Origin: Saprospiraceae bacterium
GTDB taxonomy: Bacteria > Bacteroidota > Bacteroidia > Chitinophagales > Saprospiraceae
DNA: 13,910 nucleotides
NCBI GenBank assembly: GCA_007134625.1
Contig: SLKL01000330.1
Coordinates: 1 to 13,910 of the forward strand
Reading direction: 5' to 3'
Notes under the pieces: model-generated
Told to the model about the DNA's origin: nothing
Databases searched by the model: none
Seen by the model: the letters and a program-made list of their open reading frames with translations, nothing else
Made by a program: the position numbers and the translations under genes
Part shown: piece after piece, positions 1-7,300 of the stretch
How positions within the stretch are numbered: position 1 is the stretch's first letter
Layout of the letters: each line of letters begins with the position of its first letter

Positions 1-625
1 CGTTTGCTGAATCCGGACTTGTTCTCTTGGGGAGGAATTTCCATCCAATGATGCAAATAAATGCCAGACCGATTATGGTAAGTAAAATCCCAACAGGCGA
101 GTAATCAAACATACCAAAAGCTTCTCCGGTTTCATCTGCCCGAAAAGTGGCAATAATAATATTGGGCGGGGTTCCAATAAGAGTTGTCATTCCCCCCAAT
201 AGTGAAGCAAAAGCAATAGGCATCAACAATAGCGATGGTGAGTAACCATGTTTCCTTGCTAACAGAACAGCAACAGGCATCATTATAGCGAGTGCGCCGA
301 CATTGTTTATGAATGCTGACGCAATCGCTACAATCAGACACAGTAAAAAAATGTGCATCAAAAAATGATCACTTGCCTTCATTACCCATTGACCGAGCCA
401 GTCAACCAATCCTGAATATTCCAGACCTTTTCCAATGACTAAAACGGCGGCAACCGTAATTACAGCGGGATGTGCAAATCCCAGAAAAGCTTCAGCTCCA
501 TGAATCTCACCCAATACTACCAGAGAAAATAAGGACAACATGGCAACCAGATCATGCCTGATTCTACCCCATGCAAATAGCAGCAGAGTGATAAAAAGGA
601 CTACGAATACCAGCGTTGCACTCAT
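1..625 (-). CDS. SLC13/DASS-type permease, N-terminal part (3' end outside window)
   Basis: My reading of the minus strand from the ATG at 625-623 gives 208 codons open to the left edge. The product is an inner-membrane carrier, probably for an anion such as a dicarboxylate, sulfate or phosphate. Hydrophobic segments lie near residues 3-20, 27-40, 53-65, 88-106, 108-122, 132-148 and 176-195. Two family motifs are clear: SAFINNVGALAIMMP at about 103-117 and GGMTTLIGTPPNI at 144-156, the latter being the substrate/cation-binding loop of the citrate-transporter-like fold. Many relatives carry cytosolic TrkA-C domains between the two membrane halves, but that part is not visible. The gene diverges from the lipoprotein gene at 1150, and the 524-bp region between them holds the heptamer arrays. 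No convincing promoter was found; TAAATTTA at 649-656 is a weak -7 candidate. The substrate cannot be told from this fragment. Confidence 0.9.
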   Translation of the reverse strand, partial: MSATLVFVVLFITLLLFAWGRIRHDLVAMLSLFSLVVLGEIHGAEAFLGFAHPAVITVAAVLVIGKGLEYSGLVDWLGQWVMKASDHFLMHIFLLCLIVAIASAFINNVGALAIMMPVAVLLARKHGYSPSLLLMPIAFASLLGGMTTLIGTPPNIIIATFRADETGEAFGMFDYSPVGILLTIIGLAFICIIGWKFLPKRTSPDSAN

Positions 626-732
626 TTTTTGAATTGATTATAAATGGGTAAATTTAGACCACTTTCATTGGAGGTTTGAAGATAATAAATTACTGTTATT
701 TCAGTGAAGTTTTTTCAAAAAGGTGGAAAAGA

Positions 733-811
733 TACGAGGTACGAGTTTCAAGATACGAGATACGAGATATAAGGTACGAGATACGAATTAGGAATTACGA
801 ATTAGGAATGG
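733..811. repeat. Heptanucleotide tandem array A (CGAG/GAATTA words)
   Basis: Eleven successive 7-nt steps can be followed without loss of register. The four-base core, read every 7 nt from 735, is CGAG, CGAG, CAAG, CGAG, CGAG, TAAG, CGAG, CGAA, GGAA, CGAA, GGAA. The first part is built of TACGAGR units and changes at about 784 into GAATTAS units while the 7-nt period holds. Because 7 is not a multiple of 3, any open frame through it shows a 7-residue periodicity (RYEIRDI-like), so an apparent small gene here is an artefact. Confidence 0.85.
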
Positions 812-820
812 TCACATACT

Positions 821-844
821 CAAGATTCAAGGTACAAGATTCTA
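821..844. repeat. Heptanucleotide array B (CAAG words)
   Basis: Three units, CAAGATT, CAAGGTA and CAAGATT, start at 821, 828 and 835, followed by a degenerate CTAAAAA at 842. This has the same 7-nt period and the same CNAG core shape as arrays A and C, with N = A. The stretch from 845 to 896 that follows shows no clear repeat, apart from a 10-bp palindrome, AACCATGGTT, at 847-856. Confidence 0.65.
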
Positions 845-896
845 AAAACCATGGTTCGTTGCTATGTATTATGCGTATCAAGCCCCCTCAAATGCA

Positions 897-994
897 GCCC
901 AAAGCTAGCAGCTAGAAACTAGTTGCCAATAGCCAGAAGCCAGAGACCAGAAGCCAGAGACCAGAAGCCAGAGACCAGAAGCCAATAGCCAGGC
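897..994. repeat. Heptanucleotide array C (CTAG turning into CCAG words)
   Basis: Thirteen clear heptamers run in one register from 904: GCTAGCA, GCTAGAA, ACTAGTT, GCCAATA, GCCAGAA, GCCAGAG, ACCAGAA, GCCAGAG, ACCAGAA, GCCAGAG, ACCAGAA, GCCAATA, GCCAGGC. A weaker GCCCAAA at 897-903 is in phase. The centre (939-980) is a perfect 14-bp repeat made of two alternating heptamers. The array lies about 130 bp upstream of the -7 element of the lipoprotein gene. The rest of the gap, 995-1126, is AT-rich and I see no gene or RNA in it. Confidence 0.9.
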
Positions 995-1126
995 CCTAAT
1001 TATTTTTTCCTAATAGCTGTTTATTCTCATGTTGAAGGACTCCCAAATGAGTTGGATTTTAAACCACTTTGTATTTCAAATAGCGGTGAAAATCATTCGA
1101 GATTTCAGAATTAGGGTTTGATTTAC

Positions 1127-1134
1127 TATTTTTG
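1127..1134 (+). promoter_or_regulatory. Bacteroidota-type -7 promoter element TATTTTTG
   Basis: TATTTTTG matches the Bacteroidota -7 consensus TAnnTTTG exactly and sits 15 bp before the proposed TTG start of the lipoprotein gene, so the leader would be very short. The -33 side is weak: TTTC at 1103-1106 is the nearest match to TTTG at a fitting 20-bp spacing. The same octamer with the same neighbouring bases recurs at 12261-12268. Confidence 0.5.
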
Positions 1135-1149
1135 TAAAAAATTAAAGAC

Positions 1150-1581
1150 TTGAGAATATTTTTCCTTACCATATTGTGCGCTTCACTTATTCTGGCATGT
1201 GGGTCAGAGCAGGTCAAGGAGGAGTCTAAGAACACACCTTCTGTTTTTAGTCCCAATGAAGATAGTGAATTGGCTTTATTGATGCGTTTCATGTATGATG
1301 ATATGGATAGAGTAAAGGACGAACTAAAAGCAGGTAAACACCCGAAAATCACTTTTCCCACAGAAGAACTTTTTACAGCTGAGCCAACTGATGAAAATCA
1401 GGTAGCATCTGAAAAATATCATTTACTTGGCAAGGCATTTCTGGCTGCCGTTAAGCAGTTTCAGGAGTCTGACTACTCACAACTTTCTGAACATTATGAG
1501 GTTTTAGTGGAGAGTTGTATGAGCTGCCATCAATACAGTTGTCCGGGTCCAATGCGCAGAATCAGAAATCTCTACCTTTAG
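1150..1581 (+). CDS. c-type cytochrome-like lipoprotein (CxxCH...CPGP)
   Basis: A 143-residue exported lipoprotein. The signal peptide is followed by the lipobox LILAC with Cys17 as the acylated residue, so the mature protein should be membrane-anchored on the periplasmic side. A helical middle part (about 38-120) leads to CMSCHQ at 123-128, a heme c attachment motif with His127 as likely axial ligand, and then Cys131-Pro-Gly-Pro and a short basic tail. I recognise the CxxCH...CPGP ending from uncharacterised small Bacteroidota lipoproteins. The size and layout, with heme near the C terminus of a helical domain, resemble cytochrome c' or c556, but this is inferred. The start is TTG at 1150, because a stop at 1135-1137 closes the frame just upstream and the signal peptide begins there. 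It is followed after 23 bp by rsgA, so the two are probably cotranscribed. The role, electron transfer or gas binding, is unknown. Confidence 0.8.
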   Translation: MRIFFLTILCASLILACGSEQVKEESKNTPSVFSPNEDSELALLMRFMYDDMDRVKDELKAGKHPKITFPTEELFTAEPTDENQVASEKYHLLGKAFLAAVKQFQESDYSQLSEHYEVLVESCMSCHQYSCPGPMRRIRNLYL

Positions 1582-1604
1582 CGCATTAACAAAAGTAAAA
1601 TCCG

Positions 1605-2564
1605 ATGAGTGTGAAATCCAGGGGAAAGGTGATAAAGTCCACGGGAAGCTGGTATCAGGTACTTTTGATGGATACCAATGAGGTCGTAGATGCCCGGATA
1701 AGGGGTAAGTTTCGACTCGATGGTAAAAGGTTGACTAATCCGGTAGGTGTGGGCGATATTGTAGAGCTTGAAATGGATGAAAAAGAAAATACCGGTCTGA
1801 TCACAAAAATAGAAAACAGAACGAACTACGTTGTCAGACAATCCCCCCGGCAAAAACACCATCTCCACTTACTGGCATCCAATATTGATCAGGCACTATT
1901 GATTGTTACTGTAGTTCAGCCCAATTTGAAGCAGGGGTTTATAGACCGGTTTTTATTATTGACTGAGCCGAGAGATATACCTGTTATCATTTGTTTTAAT
2001 AAATCTGATTTGTACAGTGAAGATGATCTGCTCATAGCTAAATACCTCTGCGGTCTTTATGAAAAAATAGGCTATGGAACCATTGTTGTTTCCGCGATAG
2101 ACGGTAGTCGTATAGATGAATTGCGCGCATTACTCAATAATAAAACTACCTTGATAAGTGGGCAATCCGGTGTTGGAAAATCTACCTTGCTCAATGCCAT
2201 TGAACCATCACTTAATTTGAGGACCGGGGATATCTCTGATTACTCCGGAAAAGGACAGCATACCACTACTTTTGCCGAGCTTTTTCAATTGGATGCAAAT
2301 ACTGCCATCATCGATACACCGGGTATCAAAACCCTCTCCTACAACAATATGGAGGTGTTGGATGTCGCTCATAATTTCAGGGAGTTTTTCGAAGTATCAA
2401 GCAATTGCAGATTCCACAATTGCACACATAGAAATGAGCCCGGATGCGCTGTAAAAGCTGCATTAGAGGATGGAACCATCAGTGATTTGCGTTATCAGAA
2501 TTACCTTACGATACTCGATGAAGTAGAAAGGCAGAACCATTGGGAAAGACATCGCGACATTTAA
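1605..2564 (+). CDS. rsgA: Ribosome small subunit-dependent GTPase A
   Basis: RsgA (YjeQ) is a cytoplasmic, circularly permuted GTPase that acts in late 30S subunit maturation, releasing assembly factors near the decoding centre. The 319-residue length fits the family. Domain order: an N-terminal OB fold (about 1-75), then the permuted G domain in the order G4 NKSD (132-135), G5 SA (163-164), G1/P-loop GQSGVGKS (186-193) and G3 DTPG (237-240). A C-terminal zinc site follows: Cys268, Cys273, His275 and Cys281 in the pattern C-x4-C-x-H-x5-C. All key residues are present. The ATG at 1605 lies 23 bp after the lipoprotein stop, and the ABC ATPase gene starts 28 bp after the stop of rsgA, so it looks like the middle gene of an operon. 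No separate promoter was seen. The identification is firm. Confidence 0.97.
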   Translation: MSVKSRGKVIKSTGSWYQVLLMDTNEVVDARIRGKFRLDGKRLTNPVGVGDIVELEMDEKENTGLITKIENRTNYVVRQSPRQKHHLHLLASNIDQALLIVTVVQPNLKQGFIDRFLLLTEPRDIPVIICFNKSDLYSEDDLLIAKYLCGLYEKIGYGTIVVSAIDGSRIDELRALLNNKTTLISGQSGVGKSTLLNAIEPSLNLRTGDISDYSGKGQHTTTFAELFQLDANTAIIDTPGIKTLSYNNMEVLDVAHNFREFFEVSSNCRFHNCTHRNEPGCAVKAALEDGTISDLRYQNYLTILDEVERQNHWERHRDI

Positions 2565-2592
2565 TTTTTCCCTTAAAAAAAAATTCGTACTT

Positions 2593-3348
2593 GTGCTATC
2601 AGTCAAAAATTTGAGCAAAAGTTTTTCCATTGGAGGTAATCAATCCTTCAAGGCTTTAGACAAAATTAATCTGACCTTGCAAAACGAATCTTTCAACATC
2701 CTCATTGGTGGTAACGGCAGCGGAAAATCTACTTTGTTGAATCTCATTGCAGGAACTATTTTTCCCGAAACAGGCGATATTCTGATTGGTGGAAAATCCA
2801 TTGTCAAAAAACCGGATTACAATCGTGCAGCAGTGATAGCTCGTATTTTTCAGGATCCGGGTGCAGGCACCGCTCCGGACCTAACTGTTTTGGAAAATTT
2901 CCGAATGGCGGCATTGAGGAAAAAGTCTAAAGGTTTAAGACTTGGTTTAGGGAAAGCCTTTCAGGATGAAGTGGCTGAGCGCTTGTCAAGTCTGTCCATG
3001 GGGCTGGAAAACAAACTGTACACTCAGGCATATCAATTGTCGGGGGGTCAGAGACAAGCTATGGCATTGTTGATGGCGACTTTTGATCCTCCGGAGATTC
3101 TACTATTGGATGAACCTACAGCTGCTCTTGATCCCAAGTCTGCCACGAAAATCATGCAATTGGCAGATCAGATTATCAGAGAAAAAAGGATTACAGCACT
3201 TTTGGTTACGCACAACATGAAAGAAGCTGTTGATTACGGAGATCGCCTGATTCAACTACACCACGGAAGAGTAAGAAGGGATTTAGACAGGGGAAAGAAA
3301 AGCGTTTTAAAACCATCGGAAATGATGGAGTGGTTTTATGAGGAGTAA
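2593..3348 (+). CDS. ABC transporter ATP-binding protein, COG1101/TrpZ-like
   Basis: A 251-residue stand-alone ABC ATPase. Walker A is GGNGSGKS (39-46), the Q-loop Gln is 87, the signature is LSGGQ (149-153), Walker B is ILLLDE (169-174), the D-loop is AALD (177-180) and the H-loop His is 207, so it should hydrolyse ATP. The segment GTAPDLTVLENF (92-103), the charged insert KKSKGLRLGL after it and the MATF just before Walker B point to the COG1101 group, whose members energise TrpX/TrpY-type importers for aromatic amino acids or related small solutes. That group assignment is from memory. The start is GTG at 2593, 28 bp after rsgA. No permease or binding-protein gene adjoins it: the next gene is convergent and overlaps by 13 bp. 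The partners must be elsewhere, or the protein has another role. The substrate is not established. Confidence 0.9.
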   Translation: MLSVKNLSKSFSIGGNQSFKALDKINLTLQNESFNILIGGNGSGKSTLLNLIAGTIFPETGDILIGGKSIVKKPDYNRAAVIARIFQDPGAGTAPDLTVLENFRMAALRKKSKGLRLGLGKAFQDEVAERLSSLSMGLENKLYTQAYQLSGGQRQAMALLMATFDPPEILLLDEPTAALDPKSATKIMQLADQIIREKRITALLVTHNMKEAVDYGDRLIQLHHGRVRRDLDRGKKSVLKPSEMMEWFYEE

Positions 3349-4235
3349 GTCTTTTTCCTGAATCTCTTATTTACCACTGGATAGCTAAAAACCGCCAAAA
3401 GTATCATTGCTCCTCCGATATAAAACTGTGTGGATAATTCGTGATGGTCCTTTAGGATGACTATGGCGAGTAAAATCCCGTAGATAGGTTCGAGATTGAT
3501 GGTAAGGGCAGTTGCAAAAGCAGAAAGGTGATTGAGTGCCTTTAATGAAAGTGCATAAGCAAGAGTAGTACACAATAATGCAAGCACCAGAATATAAATC
3601 CAGTCAGAAAAAGAGGGATTGAGATTTACTGTATTACCCATCCCCCAAAGGATGATGAGTAGAATGCTAATGAAGAGATAGGCACCTCCCATTTCAATGG
3701 CTGAAATAGTCAAAGGGTCAGATCGCGTGATCATTTTTTTATTGAGAATACCAAAAGTGGCAGCCAGAAAGGCTGATATAAAACCAACTATCATTCCCAG
3801 ATAAAAATCAGCTTCGAGAGATTGTACGATGAGTACCATGCCGGGGATAATCAATATACTCAGTGCGGTCTCATACCAGTAAAATGGTCGCTTTACGATT
3901 ATCGGCTCCATGATGGATGTCATAAAAGAGGTAGTTGCAAGACAAACCAAAGCAACAGATGCATTGGCCAATTTGATAGCACCGAAAAAAGTAACCCAGT
4001 GGAGTGCAGCAATGGCGCCTATTCCCAGGTACTTCAAAACCAGTTCGCGGGGCATTTTTTTCAATGTATTTCTCACACGGAAAAAAAACAGAAAACTGAT
4101 TCCGGCTATAAGTACTCTGTACCAAACCAGTTCAACGGCTGACAGGCTAATCAGGTCTCCCAGTATGGCAGTAAAGCCGAATAGCAATACAGCAATATGG
4201 AGCTCAACATACGCTTTTTTCTCTGCTGATAACAC
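3336..4235 (-). CDS. EamA/DMT-family transporter
   Basis: A 299-residue integral membrane protein with about ten hydrophobic segments, arranged as two similar halves of five (about 9-135 and 145-285), which is the layout of the drug/metabolite transporter superfamily (RhaT/YdcZ/EamA type). Family-like features are the early VWYRVLIAG (37-45) and, late in each half, short glycine- or proline-rich turns such as LEPIYGILLA. Such proteins usually export amino acids or other metabolites; the substrate cannot be read here. It starts at GTG (4235-4233), and no ATG occurs before residue 61, too late for a full set of membrane segments. The last 13 bp overlap the 3' end of the convergent ABC gene. An inverted repeat sits directly in front of the start and a terminator separates it from the upstream peptidase gene, so it is likely its own transcription unit. 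Confidence 0.9.
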   Translation of the reverse strand: MLSAEKKAYVELHIAVLLFGFTAILGDLISLSAVELVWYRVLIAGISFLFFFRVRNTLKKMPRELVLKYLGIGAIAALHWVTFFGAIKLANASVALVCLATTSFMTSIMEPIIVKRPFYWYETALSILIIPGMVLIVQSLEADFYLGMIVGFISAFLAATFGILNKKMITRSDPLTISAIEMGGAYLFISILLIILWGMGNTVNLNPSFSDWIYILVLALLCTTLAYALSLKALNHLSAFATALTINLEPIYGILLAIVILKDHHELSTQFYIGGAMILLAVFSYPVVNKRFRKKTYSS

Positions 4236-4239
4236 GGCT

Positions 4240-4260
4240 GCAAAATTCAGCTAATTTTGC
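4240..4260. repeat. 21-bp perfect inverted repeat before the EamA start
   Basis: Arms GCAAAATT (4240-4247) and AATTTTGC (4253-4260) are perfect complements around a 5-nt centre, CAGCT. It ends 4 bp before the GTG of the EamA-type gene. It could be an operator or a leader hairpin. The plus strand also reads TAATTTTG (4252-4259), and the minus strand GAATTTTG (one mismatch to the -7 consensus), so it may partly be a promoter element. The function is inferred only from position. Confidence 0.45.
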
Positions 4261-4271
4261 GGATTAAAATA

Positions 4272-4303
4272 AAAAAAAGGGCTAATTAATTAGCCCTTTT
4301 TTT
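4272..4303 (-). terminator. Intrinsic terminator of the T9SS peptidase gene
   Basis: An 18-bp perfect palindrome, GGGCTAATTAATTAGCCC (4279-4296), is flanked by seven A on the left and seven T on the right. On the minus strand it forms a GC-capped hairpin followed by a U run 13 bp after the peptidase stop codon. The symmetrical A/T flanks would let it work in both directions. It isolates the peptidase gene from the EamA gene downstream on the same strand. Confidence 0.85.
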
Positions 4304-4315
4304 ATAGAGTACTTT

Positions 4316-7300
4316 TTAGTCCATCCGGACGACTCGTTTTATTTCTATTTCTGAGCCTGTATTGATTTTCAGAAATATCATTCCTGCTTTAATATCGCTC
4401 AGATTAACCGGATAAGATTTATCAGCTTTTACATCTTCTAATAGGAAATCTTTTAAAATCTGACCATTTGAAGAAATCAAACTAATTTGAACCTCTTCCT
4501 TGTCCATATTGAATTGGAGATAAACATCTGATCGGCTTGGATTGGGATAAAGAAGAATTTCTAATTCTTTTTCTGTCAAATCATCACCAATCACTGTACC
4601 AGGATCAAAGGTGCTTTGTTGTTGACTGCTTCCTGTAACTTCAAAGTCGTCAACACTCCAGGATTTCCCAGCATTGGGATTTCCACCTCCGGTAAAATTG
4701 AAATTCCATCTGAATATCACTGAACTTTGTCCATCAAGTTGAGAAATGGTCTGTGAAAAATCTGCAGGGTTGGAGGTCGAAGAATTCCATGATTGAACCT
4801 GAGTCCACTGACTTCCTCCATCTGTACTGTAGTAAAAAGTTGCAGAGCTTCTGAAGTGTTGATAATAATGTGTAAATGAAACATTAATACCCGTATAATT
4901 GCTGAAATCAAATTCGATGCTATATAAGTTGGCATTAATTTCAGTATTGCCAACAACTCTACAATATGCATAATCACCGGTTGTTCCGCTAAGCCCACCA
5001 CTGAAAGTTCCCACTTCCCAGCCGTTACCTGATCCGGATGCGATATTTGCATCCCAGCACTCCGGAATTTCACTGGATGAATCAAAGTCTTCTAAATGTG
5101 GCAGATCGTTGATTACACAATCTCCGACTTCCACCTCAGAAAACGAAGCTGAAATGGTATGATTTTGCGATACATTACTGAAAGTATAAGAACTGACTGC
5201 ACCTACGCTGCTGCCATCTACCAATACATCCTCAATCTCGTATCCGCTGGATGCTGAAATATCAAAAGTCTGATTACTACCCTCATCTACTACTACAACT
5301 CCGGAAGGAGTGATTGAACCGCCTGCACCGGCAGTTGCCGTAATCTCGTATTGAGGTACGGGCTCCACTTCAGAAAACGAAGCTGAAATGGTATGATTTT
5401 GTGAGACATTGCTGAAAGTATAAGAACTGACCGCTCCCACACTACTGCCATCTACCAATACATCCTCAATCTCGTATCCGCTGGATGCTGAAACAACAAA
5501 AGTCTGATTACTGCCTTCATCTACCAATATTACTCCCGATGGACTTATTGAACCGCCTGCACCGGCAGTTGCCGTAATCTCGTATTGGGTAATCGGGTCG
5601 TCAGAGGTAATGATTATATCATCAACACTCCAAGACTTATTGCTATTTGGACTTCCTCCTCCGTCAAAGGTAAACCTCCACCTGAGGATTACATCAGATT
5701 GTCCGGCTAATCCGGCTATTGTCTGATCAAATGCAGTAGGGTTGGAAGTAGAAGAATTCCATGTCTGTATAGTTGTCCAGCTACTACCCCCATTTGTACT
5801 GTAAGATAAGGTAGCAGAACTCCTGAAATGGTTATAATAATGAGTAAACTGAAGATTGACACCACTGTAATTTGAAAAGTCAAAAGAAGGGCTTATTAAA
5901 TCAGCAGATTGCGCATTATTTCCGGTAGCTCTTGCATAAATGTAGTTGTTTGAACCTGATAAACCACCATTAAAACTACCCTGTTGCCAGTTTAATCCAC
6001 CGCTGATGGAATTTGAACTCCAGCAATCGGGAACTCCTGGGCCATTGAAGGATTCTGAATATGGCAGACTACTTACATTACAAGGATCTCCGGCAAATTC
6101 AGCGTAAATAGTATGTGGACCCTGAACATTTGTAAATGTATAACTGCTGACTGCCCCTACGCTGCTGCCATCTACCACAACATCACTAATAACGTAACCG
6201 GGATCAGCAGAAATGGAAAAAGTTTGATCAAATCCCTGAGTAACACTTACATCACCTGATGGAGATATAGATCCGTTTGACCCCGCGCTTGCAGTTATGA
6301 TATACTGCGGAGCAGGGGCAAAAGTTGCATGTATGGTATGATCTTCGGTTACATTAGTAAAAGTGTAAGAACTGACTGCCCCTACGCTGCTCCCATCGAC
6401 CAATACGTCTTCTACCACATAAGCTGAATTGGGGGTTATTGTAAAAGTACGGTCATTACCTTCAGGTACCGATACGTCACCGGAAGGACTTATATTACCG
6501 TTCGGTCCTGATGTTGCAGTTATTGTGTACAGTGGTCCCTGACCTGCAATGAGTGCTTCCAAAGCCGCAAAGGCATTTAGTCTTCCCGATCCAAGTTGAC
6601 CTGAATGATTGGGGTTGAGCGGGTCAATGTCATCTGTATTTTCCACTAATAAATCCCATAATTCCTGATTGGTCAAGGTGCCCGGACTATGAGACAATAA
6701 TAAAGCAGCTACACCGGAAACATGTGGGCAAGCCATTGAAGTACCGGACATCCACATATAATTACTACCACCACCTGTGCTAGCAATATCACTACCCGGA
6801 GCTGAAATATCTATCCAGGATCCAAAATTGGAAAAACCGGATTTCACATCGTTATTGTTTGTAGAAGCTACTGCAAGCGTTCCTGAGTAATATGCAGGAT
6901 ACCAGTTACTGCTGCTATTGGAGTTGCCTGCAGCAAATATGGTAATTCCACCATCCATCACATCACCTCCGGCATTTTCATTGAAATAATCTATACCATC
7001 GAGATCTATTTGATTAAATACCCCTGAAACAGAGTATCCCCAACTATTTTGAGAGATTGCAGCTCCATTATCTGCAGCATAAATATTCAATTGTAAATTA
7101 TTCATCCCATGATTTCCATTAAATATATCAAGACTCATGAGTTGCACTCCTGAACCGGCAGTACCGTCACCTCCTGCTGTGCCCGCTACACCTATACCGT
7201 TATTTGAGGATGCAGCAACAGTTCCTGCCACGTGAGATCCATGATTTCCGGGAGTGGTATTTGTGCCTTCCGGACCAATTCCAGGCCACATATTATCCTC

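Noticed and set aside
132..341. Minus-strand open frame inside the SLC13 gene
   Set aside because: It is in another frame of the permease, whose own frame shows clear transporter motifs across the same bases.
676..915. 79-codon plus-strand open frame
   Set aside because: It consists mainly of heptamer arrays A and B and runs into the start of array C; its residue repeats follow from the DNA period and it has no recognisable start context or homologous domain.
626..1149. CRISPR array as an explanation for the repeats
   Set aside because: The units are only 7 nt, directly tandem and without unique spacers of constant length, and no cas genes are nearby.
4717..5085. 122-codon minus-strand frame within the peptidase gene
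   Set aside because: It is a shadow frame over the second jelly-roll domain, with composition typical of a frame-shifted reading and no motif.
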